Assembly: GCF_020180945.1 (NCBI RefSeq)
Contig: NZ_JAIPUL010000001.1
Span: forward strand, 1,054,001-1,118,000
DNA from: Lacticaseibacillus kribbianus
GTDB lineage: Bacteria > Bacillota > Bacilli > Lactobacillales > Lactobacillaceae
DNA: 64,000 nt
Direction of reading: 5' to 3'
This document shows positions 32,104 to 42,002 of this stretch, one piece after another (position 1 is the first letter of the stretch; each line of letters opens with the position of its first letter). The position numbers and the translations under genes are program-made. The notes beneath the pieces are model-generated. The model had not been told where the DNA came from, searched no databases, and was given only the letters and a program-made list of their open reading frames with translations.

Positions 32104-34551
32104 TTAGTCAGCCAGCACGGCGCGCAGCGTGTATTCGTTCTGCGGCGCCGTGCCGTTAGTGTCATGGCCTTGGAGCGTCGTGTTGGTAACGTACAGCATC
32201 TTGGTCACTGTCTTGTTGGTCGAGTAAGTCGTGAGCGAAAAATTGTATGACTTGCCGCTGAACATGGCCCCGAAGAATTTTGGTATCGACAGCGTTGCGA
32301 ACTGCGAGTCTGCGGCCGCGCCATTAGTATATCGGCTCCACAGGAGCTTCCAGCCATTCTGGCACTGATCCAGCGGCAGGGTTGGCGTGATCACGTGATT
32401 GGCCAACATCCACAGTGAGCCAGACCACAACAGTTTGTCGGCGTTGTTGATCTGCTGAAGCTTCTCCGAAGTGAGCGTCCCGACATATGCCGGACTCGCA
32501 TCGCTTTCTTTTGAGTACAAGGCGAGCTCGCCCATCGTCAGCGATGCACTTCTCTCCATGCCGAGATCCGACGTAACACGGTTGAACGCGCCCGAAGGGC
32601 CAACCTCAGTGTGAAAGGCTTCGCCAAAACTAGCATCGTCAATCTTGCCATCAATAACCAAGTATCCGTCGCCTAGGGTGGCCGTGCCCGAACCAGTCGT
32701 CGTCAGCTCTGACTGCACTCCTGAGGCATCCACTGACTGCCCTGAGAAGCTGCTGACGAATTTTGAGCCGTTAAACCGAACGCCGTTGAAGGTCAACCCG
32801 TTGAAAGTGGCTGCCGAAATGGCGGAAGCGCTGATAGGCTGTTCAACCCACTTTGTGCCGTCTGACTTGTAGAATTTTGTCGCGATGCCATCACCATCGA
32901 GGAGCCAGAATTGCGAATTGGCAGGCGGCACCGTGGATGGAATCACCGTTCCGCTGGCGTATGACGTGATGTCCTTGCCTGCCGGTCCCTGTGGCCCCTG
33001 CTCGCCTTTGGTGAGCTGCCAGATGTACTTGCTTGAGTCGGTGCTGTCAGCTTGCGTGTAGTCCGCGTAAGTGCCCAGATACGCTTTGTCAGCCGCATCA
33101 GTGAGCGAAAAGTCATTCTTCCCGTCCACGCTGTTCGCGTAAGCCTTGTGGAAGTATGGCGTGCGACCGTCTTCACCGGGCTTTCCGGGTTCGCCAGTGG
33201 CACCATCTTCACCGGTGACCTTCTGCCACTTTCCTGCGTAGTCGGCGGGATCATCACTCGGTGTGGCAGTCTTGCCCCACACTACTGCCATATACGACTT
33301 TCCTTCCGGTAGCGCGCTGATGCCCGTGCCATGGTCATCGTCAGCGTAGCGAACCCACGGAAACTGCTTAGCCGATGCCGACAGAATCTTGACTGTGTTC
33401 GCCAGATCGCGCAGCTCGGGGTCGATTGCGTTGGCCTCAATCAGATAGTCACCAAAGGTAGCTGCACGGGTGCCATTGGCGTAACTTGTCTTCAGCTCAA
33501 GCAATCGCGCAGACAAATTCAGGTCTTGCGCTTCATCGACCAAGTGCACCGTGTCGCCAACATTGATGCCATCCGGCAGGTAGGCCAGGTCGACCGTGTA
33601 GTTAACCGTGGCATGGTTGTACTTCTTGAGGTCGGCCAGTGCCGATTGCAGTAGCTCTGCTTGTGTCTTGGCCGTGTACGTCTTCACACGCTGGATATGG
33701 TGCTGCGTCGGGTTTGGGTTAGCGTTACTCAACGTTCGGGACCAGAGCTGGACCGCCACGCTGTCACGCAAGATACCATCCGATTTCAGCGTGAACCGCC
33801 CGTCCGGGTCCGTCCACTTGTAGCCTTTCAGCGTAATCGGCGCGTCTTTGCCTTCCGGTGTGTCACCGCTGGCGATCACTGATGTGTACAGGTCGTAGAT
33901 GTTAGACGTGGTCACAATCGAATTGATGTGCGTATTAACTTCCAGCCGCTCGCCCTTGTCATCGCCAATCTTCTTGTAGATATCGATGTAGCGCTTGACC
34001 ACTTGCAGTCCAGTGACCTCGAAGCGGAAGTCCAGCTCGGCGTCAAAGTTTGCGGCCACCGCCTCAACTCTCGCCAGCGCGGTTTCTTCCCCTTCCCACT
34101 CCAGTGTGCGCGTCAGGTTTGAGACTTCATTGATGCCGATGTCAAAGCCACTATCCCAGGTAAACACTGCCAGATAGTCGGCAATGGTCATCGCTTTAGC
34201 GGCCTTATATGCGCCGACAGTGTCGTTAATCAGGTCTACCCCACCGTTCTCGGCAGTGAAGTCAATTGTTCCGTCTAACGCGTTCAATTCGGTTTCCATC
34301 ATTGTTGCAAAGACGTAGCGGCCGCGGTCATCCTGATACAGCAGATAATTTCCGGCCTCAGCCAGCTTCTTGGCTGTGTCAATTTGTGCCGGTGCGAAGT
34401 TAATCGTACCGGCGTATGACCGGCCAACGGACTGTGGCACGATTTCCGTGTCCACATCGTCCGTGATGTAAAACTGCCCTGTACCGTCTGTGGAGGCGAC
34501 AGCGAGCAGGTTATACTTTCGGTCAGTAATGTAAAAGTCCACTAGTACCAA
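32104..34551 (-). CDS. Tail spike / tail-endopeptidase-like protein with collagen-like segments
   Basis: 815 residues. N-terminal 370 residues resemble the prophage tail endopeptidase/Tal fold (YNLLAVASTDGTGQFYITDD, INVGDTVHLVDEAQDLNLSARLLEL). Residues about 440-470 and 505-515 contain Gly-X-Y runs (GEDGATGEPGKPGED, GEQGPQGPAGKD); the C-terminal third is beta-rich and probably binds the host receptor. Overlaps the Dit gene by 10 bp. Confidence 0.8.
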   Translation of the reverse strand: MVLVDFYITDRKYNLLAVASTDGTGQFYITDDVDTEIVPQSVGRSYAGTINFAPAQIDTAKKLAEAGNYLLYQDDRGRYVFATMMETELNALDGTIDFTAENGGVDLINDTVGAYKAAKAMTIADYLAVFTWDSGFDIGINEVSNLTRTLEWEGEETALARVEAVAANFDAELDFRFEVTGLQVVKRYIDIYKKIGDDKGERLEVNTHINSIVTTSNIYDLYTSVIASGDTPEGKDAPITLKGYKWTDPDGRFTLKSDGILRDSVAVQLWSRTLSNANPNPTQHHIQRVKTYTAKTQAELLQSALADLKKYNHATVNYTVDLAYLPDGINVGDTVHLVDEAQDLNLSARLLELKTSYANGTRAATFGDYLIEANAIDPELRDLANTVKILSASAKQFPWVRYADDDHGTGISALPEGKSYMAVVWGKTATPSDDPADYAGKWQKVTGEDGATGEPGKPGEDGRTPYFHKAYANSVDGKNDFSLTDAADKAYLGTYADYTQADSTDSSKYIWQLTKGEQGPQGPAGKDITSYASGTVIPSTVPPANSQFWLLDGDGIATKFYKSDGTKWVEQPISASAISAATFNGLTFNGVRFNGSKFVSSFSGQSVDASGVQSELTTTGSGTATLGDGYLVIDGKIDDASFGEAFHTEVGPSGAFNRVTSDLGMERSASLTMGELALYSKESDASPAYVGTLTSEKLQQINNADKLLWSGSLWMLANHVITPTLPLDQCQNGWKLLWSRYTNGAAADSQFATLSIPKFFGAMFSGKSYNFSLTTYSTNKTVTKMLYVTNTTLQGHDTNGTAPQNEYTLRAVLAD

Positions 34552-36065
34552 GCCTCCCTATATTCAACCTTTGCGTCGAACGGGTCAGCCCACTCAGAGG
34601 CCACCGGCTGGATAACGGTCTCACCTGGCGCAAGCATGAAGCTATCCCACATGTTACCTACACGCTGCAGGGTTGGTTCCGGGACGCCGTTAACATAGAC
34701 CGTCTTCGTTGCCACGTCTGCCACCACCTCATCGCCGTCACTGAAGCGGTTTGGCTGGTCAGCCCAGGTCTCAACGTTGATCCAGTCCACGGACAGGTCA
34801 GTCCAAGACATGGCGGCCACTGGCGTCGATCCGTACTTCTCACACCACAGCGTGATGCCGTCGATGGCGGTGCTGCCGAGGCCCGGGATCGTCAGCGGCC
34901 ATGACCACACCGCGCTACTGTTGACCACGCCCTTCGAGCTGACTTCCTTGATTTGGGCGAAGCGGAAGGTCACCTCGTCGCCGTGGCGCATCATCTGCAC
35001 CTCGTCGAAGCTGCCGCCGAACTGCTTGGTGCTCAGCTGCTTAGTCTTGACCATCTTAGTGCCGCTCCAGAACTCGACCGTCTTGATGAGACTAGCGGCC
35101 GAGCTGTCGCGAACAACTACCGTCAGTAGCGGCTGACCTGCGGACTCCAGCGTAATCTCCATGCGACCCATCGACTTGAGCGCCGGCAGGAATCGCAGGC
35201 GTGCCTTGCACAGAAGGTCAGTCATGGCACCGGCTGCACTAGGCTTGATGTCGCCGTGCAGCGATGGCCCGTGCCAGACCTTGTCAGCCACGCTGGTAAA
35301 GACTGGAGCTGCCGCTTGACCACCAGCCACCACCTTACCGTCGGACCCGACGCCGTAGGTCATGGAGCCGGTCTGCTGGTTCGGGTAATCTTCACTATTT
35401 AGCCGCAACGGGTATGGCGTCACGGCGTTGGTGTTGAGCACAGCGTCGCTGGGCGCAACGGAGAAGCTCCAGCGCAGCGGCCGCTCATTGTTTTTGGCAA
35501 TGTAGCCGTCCACCTCGTCTGGGTTGCCGAACTGGAGCACACCACCACTGTTATTTGTCCACGCTACCAGCCCGTTGTCGCCGGTCATAGTTGCAGTTAG
35601 CACAGGTGCAGTTGGCGCGGTGCCGTTGTTAGACACGGTGATCGGTGCGCCGCTGGTGCCGGTGAGGACCGTGAGGTCGTTGGAATGTGCGACACTGTCG
35701 TAGCAAATGAATTCTAGCGCACCTGACGTTCTGAAGCCTTCAATCGTAAACTCGCCATTCTTTGGAATTGCAAGATAGTACCTGTCTGGTGTGCGGCCTA
35801 GAATTAGTTGCTTCGGTTCAGTTGTTGCAAGTGCTGCCGTTAACGCTTGACGTTTGGATTCACTTGGGTGGTGCATTTTGTACGGAATTTTAATTGTCTT
35901 CGCGCCGTATTTGCGACGTGAAAAGCGTTCGCCAATCGTGTCAACAAATGAAAGCACCGTGTCTGTGGCATCCGGAAGCAAGCCTGTGTCAGTGGCGAAG
36001 GAAGGCGTGATGTAGTCATTTAGTAAGACTCCATTAAAGGTGATTGAAAGCTCATTCTTATACAT
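34542..36065 (-). CDS. Distal tail protein (Dit), enlarged form
   Basis: 507 residues, about twice the classical Dit (~250). N-terminal Dit half (ITFNGVLLNDYITP ... IGERFSRRKYGAKTIKIPYKMH) and C-terminal DPFDAKVEYREAWY are conventional. Residues about 195-430 look like an inserted jelly-roll carbohydrate-binding module (GSMTYGVGSD, KVWHGPSLHGDI, RMEITLESAGQPLLTVVV), as in 'evolved Dit' proteins of Lactobacillus phages, which bind cell-wall polysaccharide. Confidence 0.85.
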   Translation of the reverse strand: MYKNELSITFNGVLLNDYITPSFATDTGLLPDATDTVLSFVDTIGERFSRRKYGAKTIKIPYKMHHPSESKRQALTAALATTEPKQLILGRTPDRYYLAIPKNGEFTIEGFRTSGALEFICYDSVAHSNDLTVLTGTSGAPITVSNNGTAPTAPVLTATMTGDNGLVAWTNNSGGVLQFGNPDEVDGYIAKNNERPLRWSFSVAPSDAVLNTNAVTPYPLRLNSEDYPNQQTGSMTYGVGSDGKVVAGGQAAAPVFTSVADKVWHGPSLHGDIKPSAAGAMTDLLCKARLRFLPALKSMGRMEITLESAGQPLLTVVVRDSSAASLIKTVEFWSGTKMVKTKQLSTKQFGGSFDEVQMMRHGDEVTFRFAQIKEVSSKGVVNSSAVWSWPLTIPGLGSTAIDGITLWCEKYGSTPVAAMSWTDLSVDWINVETWADQPNRFSDGDEVVADVATKTVYVNGVPEPTLQRVGNMWDSFMLAPGETVIQPVASEWADPFDAKVEYREAWY

Positions 36066-39000
36066 TGCCTAACCTCCGATTCTTTACGCGGATCGCCGAA
36101 TTAGTGATTTTCTGAATTTCTGGTTGCATCTTGCGCGCCCCTGCTTGCCAGTCAACATAGGCAGGAACGCCTTCTACTACTGCTGATAGTAGTTGTGCCA
36201 GCATATCGTTTTGTGCCTTGGCGTACGTCAGTTGTTGAGCAGTAGCGGCACCAATCGTGTTAGCCACCGCCGTCTGCACGTAGCCCATCAGCTCACTGAT
36301 TGGAGCGACTGCTTCTGGCCCTGCCTCGCCGACACCGTGGACAGCACCATCTCCGCCAGCAAACAGAGTTGGCTTGTTGAAGATGCCCCCAGCCGCGTGC
36401 CAGTTGATTGATAGGTGGGGCAGCTTACCTTTCAGAAGGTCGCCAATCTTCCAACCGGCAGGGCTAATGCCAAAATGAGGCATCGGGATATGTGGCCATG
36501 AGATTGAGAAGTGGAAGAAGCCTTTGATTGCATCGACAACCCGCTTCACAGCATCGCGTGCCGCATTGATTGGCGTCATGATGGCGTTCTTGATGCCGTT
36601 CCAGACTCTCGACGTCACCGACTTGATACCGTTCCAGACGTTCAATACAGTGGACTTCACGCCGTTGACGGCCTTCGTGACCACCGACTTGATACCGTTC
36701 CAGATGCTGGAGACGGTGGACTTGACGGCGTTGAAGACTGACGACGTGACGGAATTGATGCCATTCCAAACCTTGGATACCACTGACTTGATTCCGTTTA
36801 CGACGGTTGTTATCTTCGATTTGATTCCGTTCCAGACGGAAGACGTGACAGACTTGATAGCCCCCCACGCCTTCGAGATGAGGTTGCCGATTGCGGACAG
36901 AATCGGCCCAAAGAACGCCTTGATGCCGTTCCAGATTTTGACGATGACGCCTTTGATGGCTTTCATCACGCGGCCGATGGTGGCCTTCCATATCTCGACT
37001 CCCGTGCCGATGATGACGGCGACAATGGTGATTGCAGCTGTGAAGACGGATTTGATGCCTTCCCAGACGGAGCTGAAGAAGCTCGTGATGCCGCCCCAGA
37101 TTGTTTTGATGGTGTCCGAAATACTTTGGAAGATTGGTGTGACCGCGCCGGCAATCGCTTGCCCGGCAGCCGTGAAGGCGCTCGTGATTGACGTCCACAT
37201 ACCGGTGAAGAATGTGACGACTGAGTTCACACCGTCGCTGAATGCTTGCGAAATGGTCGCCCACAAGTCGGAGAAGAAACTGCTTACCGACTTCCACACG
37301 CCTTTTAGCCAATCGACTATCGCACCCCAGTGCATGATGGCAAGCACCACCGCCGAGATAACCGCGATGATGCCGACGATCACTGCAATAAACGGTGCAA
37401 GCGATACGTCGAGCGACATAAACGCCACCGCCAAACTGACAATGGCGGGAACCAGTGCGAGTACCGCGAGTGTCACGATACCAACAACAGCAGAGACTTG
37501 CTTGGCCGGGCCGCTCAGTTTGTTAAACCACTTCACCAAATCCGTGATCTTCTCAATGATCGGCTGAATGGCATCTGCAAGGCTGTCCTTGAGCTTCGCC
37601 ATATCAGCGGCCATCTGTTCGCCGGGTGATTTCTTATTGAGGCTATCTGCCGCACCGGCAACGTCACCCATACCGCCTTTCATGCTTAGCAACGCGATGG
37701 AGGCTTTGGTGCCCATATCCTCGTACTGAGTACCTAGCAGGCTGATCGCGGCCTGTTGTTTCTGAGGGTTCATACCGTTGAGGTCCTTGCCGACTGACTT
37801 CATCACGTCGGTCACGGTTGCCTTACCTTTCTGCCACTCGCCGAACATCTTCTTGGTATCACCGCTGAAGCTGCCGAGATTCTGCTTGAATGTCCCATCA
37901 CCGAGTCGAATCTGAAACTCCTTGACCGCATCGGCGGTCTTGTCAGTATTCATGGCGCCATTCTGCATACCGATTGCCAACATATCGGTGAACTCCCCGG
38001 CGCTAATACCAGCATTTTTCATCAGCGGTGAGTACTCGTTGATGGTGTCCAAGAAGTCATCGGAGTTGTTGAGACCTTGCTGATAGCCAGCAGTCAACAG
38101 GTCGAACGCGTCGTTCGCGCTCAAACCGAAGTTATCCATCAACTTTTTGGCCGCGTTCGCGTTTTCGCTGAAGTCGCCGCCAAAGGTCTTGGTCAGCGCC
38201 GCCAGCTTGTTTGACACGTCGGTCAGGTCGACTTGGTTCAATCCCCAGAAGTAGTTCTTTGCAGACATGACAGCGTCGCTGGCATCATCAAGATCTGGAA
38301 CAATGCCGTTCTCCATCACATCTTTGACGACGTCGGCAAGCTGCTGAGCAGAGTCAGCGCTCATGCCAAACGATCTTTCGGCGTTGGTCTGAAAGTCAGA
38401 CAACGACTTGGCGGTGTCGACCGCCTCACCGGCAAGCTCGCTGGCCTTATCAGTGATTCCGCTGAGCGAATCCGCCGCGTCCATGAGGTTGCCGGCGTCA
38501 AGCTTCTTACCGATGCCTTCCAACGCATCGCCGGTGCTATCCGCACTAGACGACAGTTGCTTCAGTTCGCCGCGTAACACGTCGATGGAGCCACCATCGC
38601 TGATGCCTTTGAGCGCGCCCTTGAACTTGTCGAAGTCACCTTCACTGTTAGTCACCGTGCGGCCAATCTTGTTGATGGCGTCGTTGAGCTGAGCGCTTGA
38701 TGCCTTGCCTTCCCTGACCGCGCTGGTGAGCTTCGGCCCGAGCACGTCGGTGAAGTCGCTCACATCCTTCCCCGACGCTTCGAAGTAAGCGCCGAGCTGC
38801 TTGGTAGAAGACTCAAGCTCGGCTTGTTCGCTCTTGCTGGCTGCTAATTGGCCTTGATATGACTTCAGTTTGCCTTCGGTTGCGACAATCTCGCGCTGAA
38901 ATGCGCGGTACTGATCTTCGCCGATGTCGCCGGCCTTGAACTGCGCCTCGACCTGGGCTTGGGCGTCCTTTAACGTCTTAAGCTTGGAACTGGTCTGCTC

Positions 39001-39195
39001 AATCTGTTTTGCCAGCAGTTGCTGTTTCTGCGCCACCAATTCGGTGTTTCCGGGGTTAAACTTTAGCAGATTGTCCACTTGGCGCAACTCTTTGTTGACG
39101 CTAGTGGTCTGCTTATTCACATCAGAAAGAGCCTTATCGAGTTTGGTTGTATCGCCATTAATTTCAATCGTGATGCCTTTAATATTTCCAGCCAT
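36058..39195 (-). CDS. Tail tape measure protein
   Basis: 1045 residues, coiled-coil N-terminus (TIEINGDTTKLDKALSDVNKQT), conserved TMP core near residues 240-430, a hydrophobic segment (about 520-560), then a Trp-punctuated repeat tract (about residues 740-910) with units of type VWNGIKSVTS, roughly every 11 or 22 residues. Length fixes tail length. Overlaps Dit start by 8 bp. Confidence 0.93.
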   Translation of the reverse strand: MAGNIKGITIEINGDTTKLDKALSDVNKQTTSVNKELRQVDNLLKFNPGNTELVAQKQQLLAKQIEQTSSKLKTLKDAQAQVEAQFKAGDIGEDQYRAFQREIVATEGKLKSYQGQLAASKSEQAELESSTKQLGAYFEASGKDVSDFTDVLGPKLTSAVREGKASSAQLNDAINKIGRTVTNSEGDFDKFKGALKGISDGGSIDVLRGELKQLSSSADSTGDALEGIGKKLDAGNLMDAADSLSGITDKASELAGEAVDTAKSLSDFQTNAERSFGMSADSAQQLADVVKDVMENGIVPDLDDASDAVMSAKNYFWGLNQVDLTDVSNKLAALTKTFGGDFSENANAAKKLMDNFGLSANDAFDLLTAGYQQGLNNSDDFLDTINEYSPLMKNAGISAGEFTDMLAIGMQNGAMNTDKTADAVKEFQIRLGDGTFKQNLGSFSGDTKKMFGEWQKGKATVTDVMKSVGKDLNGMNPQKQQAAISLLGTQYEDMGTKASIALLSMKGGMGDVAGAADSLNKKSPGEQMAADMAKLKDSLADAIQPIIEKITDLVKWFNKLSGPAKQVSAVVGIVTLAVLALVPAIVSLAVAFMSLDVSLAPFIAVIVGIIAVISAVVLAIMHWGAIVDWLKGVWKSVSSFFSDLWATISQAFSDGVNSVVTFFTGMWTSITSAFTAAGQAIAGAVTPIFQSISDTIKTIWGGITSFFSSVWEGIKSVFTAAITIVAVIIGTGVEIWKATIGRVMKAIKGVIVKIWNGIKAFFGPILSAIGNLISKAWGAIKSVTSSVWNGIKSKITTVVNGIKSVVSKVWNGINSVTSSVFNAVKSTVSSIWNGIKSVVTKAVNGVKSTVLNVWNGIKSVTSRVWNGIKNAIMTPINAARDAVKRVVDAIKGFFHFSISWPHIPMPHFGISPAGWKIGDLLKGKLPHLSINWHAAGGIFNKPTLFAGGDGAVHGVGEAGPEAVAPISELMGYVQTAVANTIGAATAQQLTYAKAQNDMLAQLLSAVVEGVPAYVDWQAGARKMQPEIQKITNSAIRVKNRRLGNV

Positions 39196-39213
39196 GTATT
39201 CGTCTCCTTTCTT

Positions 39214-39788
39214 TTAGAAGTTGTCGAAGTCAGCTTGAGTCGCTTTGCGTGACTTCTCGCCACCGCCCTTGTGTGCGTTGACATATTCGACACTCTGATC
39301 AAGCACCTGACCAATCGAAAGCTCATTGAGTTCGCTCACGCTGAACCCCATGACCTTAGACATATACAAGAACGAATCCGTGTCGATTGGTTCGTCTGAT
39401 TGATCGGTGCTGCTTAGTTTTTTGTCGTTGAAAATAGCTTCTGGATAAGCTCCATAACTGCTCCAAGCACAACGTCGAGCGGAAACTCATCAAACTGTCC
39501 AAGCCATTTGGTGAGGTCGCCGATTGAGCTGTCTGCATTTTTTGCGAAAGCCCAGGTCACTTTGTACAGCGTGGTCATGTCCAAATGCTTCAAGTCTTCG
39601 TAAGACAGTTCAGACATATCAAATTCATCACTGTCTGACGTGTCCTGAATAGCGCCAAACGTTTTCGCCAGCATGATCATGTCGGCAAAAAAGTCAGTGC
39701 CGAACTGATTCTTGTACAGGATTGCAGTTGCCGCGCTGGAGCGCAGCGCGAGTTGCTTGCCGTCTGGTAGGTCAACTACTTTTAGCAT
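39214..39788 (-). CDS. Tail assembly chaperone fusion gpG-gpT (by -1 frameshift)
   Basis: gpG alone is 39414-39788 (124 residues, LKVVDLPDGKQLALRSSAA ... FSTTKN). At its 3' end the heptamer A-AAA-AAC (39423-39417) precedes the stop; slipping -1 continues 67 more residues to a TAA at 39214 (LSSTDQSDEP ... QADFDNF). The G/GT pair wraps the tape measure protein during tail assembly. Region 39789-39881 is non-coding. Confidence 0.88.
39417..39423 (-). other. Programmed -1 frameshift site AAAAAAC (gpG to gpGT)
   Basis: A_AAA_AAC in the gpG frame, immediately before TAA (39416-39414); the -1 frame is open for 68 codons. Canonical X_XXY_YYZ heptamer. Confidence 0.9.
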
Positions 39789-39881
39789 CGTTTCCTCCTA
39801 TAAATGTGAGCCGCCCACAGGATCGTGTACTGTTGATTTCATAGGCGACTAGGTGACGGACTATCCTTCAGAACCGGCGGT

Positions 39882-40466
39882 CTATGGATTTGTAGGCGTG
39901 GTTTCACCCGGTACAACAACCTTGGTGAAGAAGTTGCTGTATGCCGGTGAACCTTCGGACACCTTGCCGTGGGAGCGATGTTCATACGGATCCGGTGCGG
40001 CAGTGAAGCTCAATTCCTGTGTGTTAACTTCAGTCTTGTCTTCCTTAGTCTTAGAACCAATGGAAGGCCGAGTTGCCGTGACGTTGAACATCACGTGGCG
40101 GGTGCGGTTCTTGTCGCCGCTGAACTCGAACAGCAGTGCGAACCGCTTTGGCTCTGCGTCCGTGTTGTCCACCTGCATCCCTGTGGTGGCATCGATAACG
40201 TCACCGAACACGTCCTGGTTGAATCGGTCATTCAGCCGGGCCACGGTCAACTTGCCGGAGTAACCTTGGTTGCTTACTGAAGTATAGTATTTAGTGTCAT
40301 CGGCGTAGAAGTCGTTGGACTCGCCTTCCGGGTCGATGCTCAATTCGGTTGCGCCTTTCAGCGCAACTGGATCGCCGTAGGTCAGCTTGGAACCGTCATC
40401 GGTTGCGATGGCGTAATAGGCGTTCTTGAGGCCGAACTCGACTTTGTTTTCTGTGTTTTCTGCCAT
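39882..40466 (-). CDS. Major tail protein
   Basis: 194 residues, tail-tube protein of the phi13/TP901 type: KVEFGLKNAYYAIATDDG, AGATELSIDPEGES-like block, FYADDTKYYTSVSNQGYSGKLTVARL. Forms the hexameric tube rings. Gene order with terminator upstream and chaperones downstream is standard. Confidence 0.92.
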   Translation of the reverse strand: MAENTENKVEFGLKNAYYAIATDDGSKLTYGDPVALKGATELSIDPEGESNDFYADDTKYYTSVSNQGYSGKLTVARLNDRFNQDVFGDVIDATTGMQVDNTDAEPKRFALLFEFSGDKNRTRHVMFNVTATRPSIGSKTKEDKTEVNTQELSFTAAPDPYEHRSHGKVSEGSPAYSNFFTKVVVPGETTPTNP

Positions 40467-40468
40467 GA

Positions 40469-40789
40469 TTATTCTCCTTTTTCAATGTAGTAGATGCGCT
40501 CGAACATCTTGTCAGCATCGAGGTATAGATCGCCATCGCATGCCCAGCCGATTTCGTTAGCATCAAAAAAAGACTCGATTTTCGTTTCTACAGTCGGGTC
40601 TTTGTGTTCAAAATAAAACTCCACGCGGTAGGTGCCGCGCTTGAGGTAGTGTGCATCATCTGCATAGAAGTCATCGGGGCCGGTGTCGAACACAATCAGG
40701 TACGGCAAGGGTTTGGCGTTTCCCGTGCCCCACGCGCCGTAGGTGGTCGGCATGATTGCCGACAGTCCAGTGATTAGGTCAGTCAGCAT
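40469..40789 (-). CDS. Tail terminator / minor tail component
   Basis: 106 residues, DLITGLSAIMPTTYGAWG and KRGTYRVEFYFEHKDPTVETKIESFF, a Siphovirus tail-completion pattern. Overlaps the upstream HK97 gp10-like gene by one base. Confidence 0.78.
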   Translation of the reverse strand: MLTDLITGLSAIMPTTYGAWGTGNAKPLPYLIVFDTGPDDFYADDAHYLKRGTYRVEFYFEHKDPTVETKIESFFDANEIGWACDGDLYLDADKMFERIYYIEKGE

Positions 40790-41139
40790 CAGCTCAGCCC
40801 CTTTCTGATTGCGGTCTCGAAGGTATCTGCGGCCGTTTTCTCAGCAGGAGCGATGTGTGGAATCGCACGGGTGCGACTGCCGTCACGGTTGGCGTGGCCG
40901 TACTCAAGTAGATGTGTAAGCTGCTTTTTGTTCTTGTTGTAGACTATCACACTCTTGCCATTCTTCTGGCTGGTCCAGCCTCGGTAGTACTTCTTGCCTG
41001 CTCGTGAATCACGCGGTGACGATGCAGTGAGCTCATCAACGGCCGCCTTGGCAGCCTTTTCTTGCGCTTCGTCCACGGCCTGCTGAACCTCTTCCTTGTA
41101 CTGGTCGAGTATTTTCGACAGGTCAAGTTCAATCGCCAA
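40789..41139 (-). CDS. HK97 gp10-like head-tail protein
   Basis: 116 residues; KKYYRGWTSQKNGKSVIVYNKNKKQLTHLLEYGHANRDG (residues 48-86) is the gp10 core. Part of the neck, acts at head-tail joining. Overlaps neighbours by 1 and 11 bp. Confidence 0.88.
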   Translation of the reverse strand: MAIELDLSKILDQYKEEVQQAVDEAQEKAAKAAVDELTASSPRDSRAGKKYYRGWTSQKNGKSVIVYNKNKKQLTHLLEYGHANRDGSRTRAIPHIAPAEKTAADTFETAIRKGLS

Positions 41140-41443
41140 TGTCGCTCACCTTCCTTTGCAAGTACAACTCCACCTCATCGGCGTTGCGCTGGTAGGTGCG
41201 AATCAAGGTGTACGTGTTTCCGCGCCATTTCATCGACTGCTGGCCGTCATACTCGAAAGCGTGGACAATCAACTCGACTTCTGGACGAATGCCAGCTTGG
41301 GCGGCCGCGTAGAACTCGCTCATCGTGAGTTCTTTCTTCCCGGCCTGCACCGTATTCTTCGTCTCTGTTGCGATTTGATTGCCATATTGGTCAGGTTCGT
41401 AGGCTTTGCCAATGAGCGTCACGTCTTCACTCCAGTCAATCAT
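41129..41443 (-). CDS. Head closure / head-tail adaptor (SPP1 gp16-like)
   Basis: 104 residues, IDWSEDVTLIGKAYEPDQYGNQIATET with C-terminal LIRTYQRNADEVELYLQRK, the phage head-tail adaptor fold. Overlaps both neighbours. Confidence 0.82.
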   Translation of the reverse strand: MIDWSEDVTLIGKAYEPDQYGNQIATETKNTVQAGKKELTMSEFYAAAQAGIRPEVELIVHAFEYDGQQSMKWRGNTYTLIRTYQRNADEVELYLQRKVSDIGD

Positions 41444-41708
41444 CAGCGCTCACCTGCCCAACCATCAGATTGTGTAGGCGGTACTGGATGTTGCGTGGCA
41501 TCGTACCTTCACCGCGATTGCGGAAGCGCCATGCGGCATAGTCAACCTGCAGCATGATTGCCGGGTTGTCTTCGTCACCAATGGTCACGCCAGAAGCGTT
41601 CAGCTCGCCCTCCACACTCGTTAGAATCGACTTCAAATATTGGTCACGCGCTTCTGACGTGATTCCGAGATTGGCCTTCAGCAGGCCGAGTTTGTCCAAT
41701 TCAGCCAT
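41436..41708 (-). CDS. Head-tail connector (gp6-like)
   Basis: 90 residues, LGLLKANLGITSEARDQYLKSIL and YAAWRFRNRGEGTMPRNIQYRLHNLMV, Phage_connect_1 family. Forms a ring under the portal. Confidence 0.85.
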   Translation of the reverse strand: MAELDKLGLLKANLGITSEARDQYLKSILTSVEGELNASGVTIGDEDNPAIMLQVDYAAWRFRNRGEGTMPRNIQYRLHNLMVGQVSADD

Positions 41709-41721
41709 TCAGGCCACCTCC

Positions 41722-42002
41722 CTACGCTGCCGCTGCAACGGTAACCTTTACGGTGCCAGTGAAGCTGCCGCTGGTCGCGGTGATTGTCGCCGTGCCCTCA
41801 GCCACCGCCGTGATAGTGCCATCGGCGGCAACCGTTGCGATTGCCTCATCGCTGGACGCGTAGGTGATTGCGCCGTTCACAGCAGCCGCATCATCGGCGT
41901 CAGCTGGATCAGCCACGGCGGTTACTTGCTTAGTTGCGCCGACTTTAATCGAAGCCGTTGCCTGGCTCATCTTGAGCCCGGTTGCCGGGTTCGGAGCCGG
42001 CG
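41722..42002 (-). CDS. Ig-like (BIG2) domain, -1 frameshift extension of the capsid protein
   Basis: The domain (SIKVGATKQVTAVADPADADDAAAVN ... ATITATSGSFTGTVKVTVAAA, given by ends) is a single bacterial Ig-like fold. An ATG exists at 41970 but has no ribosome binding site; instead the frame is open back through a Pro-rich linker (VTPAPNPATGLK) to the CCCAAAA heptamer inside the MCP 3' end, in the -1 frame. It is best read as a low-frequency MCP-Ig fusion decorating the capsid. Confidence 0.8.

Noticed and set aside
39117-39326. Minus-strand ORF overlapping the tape measure start
   Set aside because: Shadow frame of the gpT extension and tape measure N-terminus.
41722-41970. Ig-like ORF as a free-standing gene
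   Set aside because: No ribosome binding site at ATG 41970, whereas the -1 frame from the MCP slippery site is open into it.
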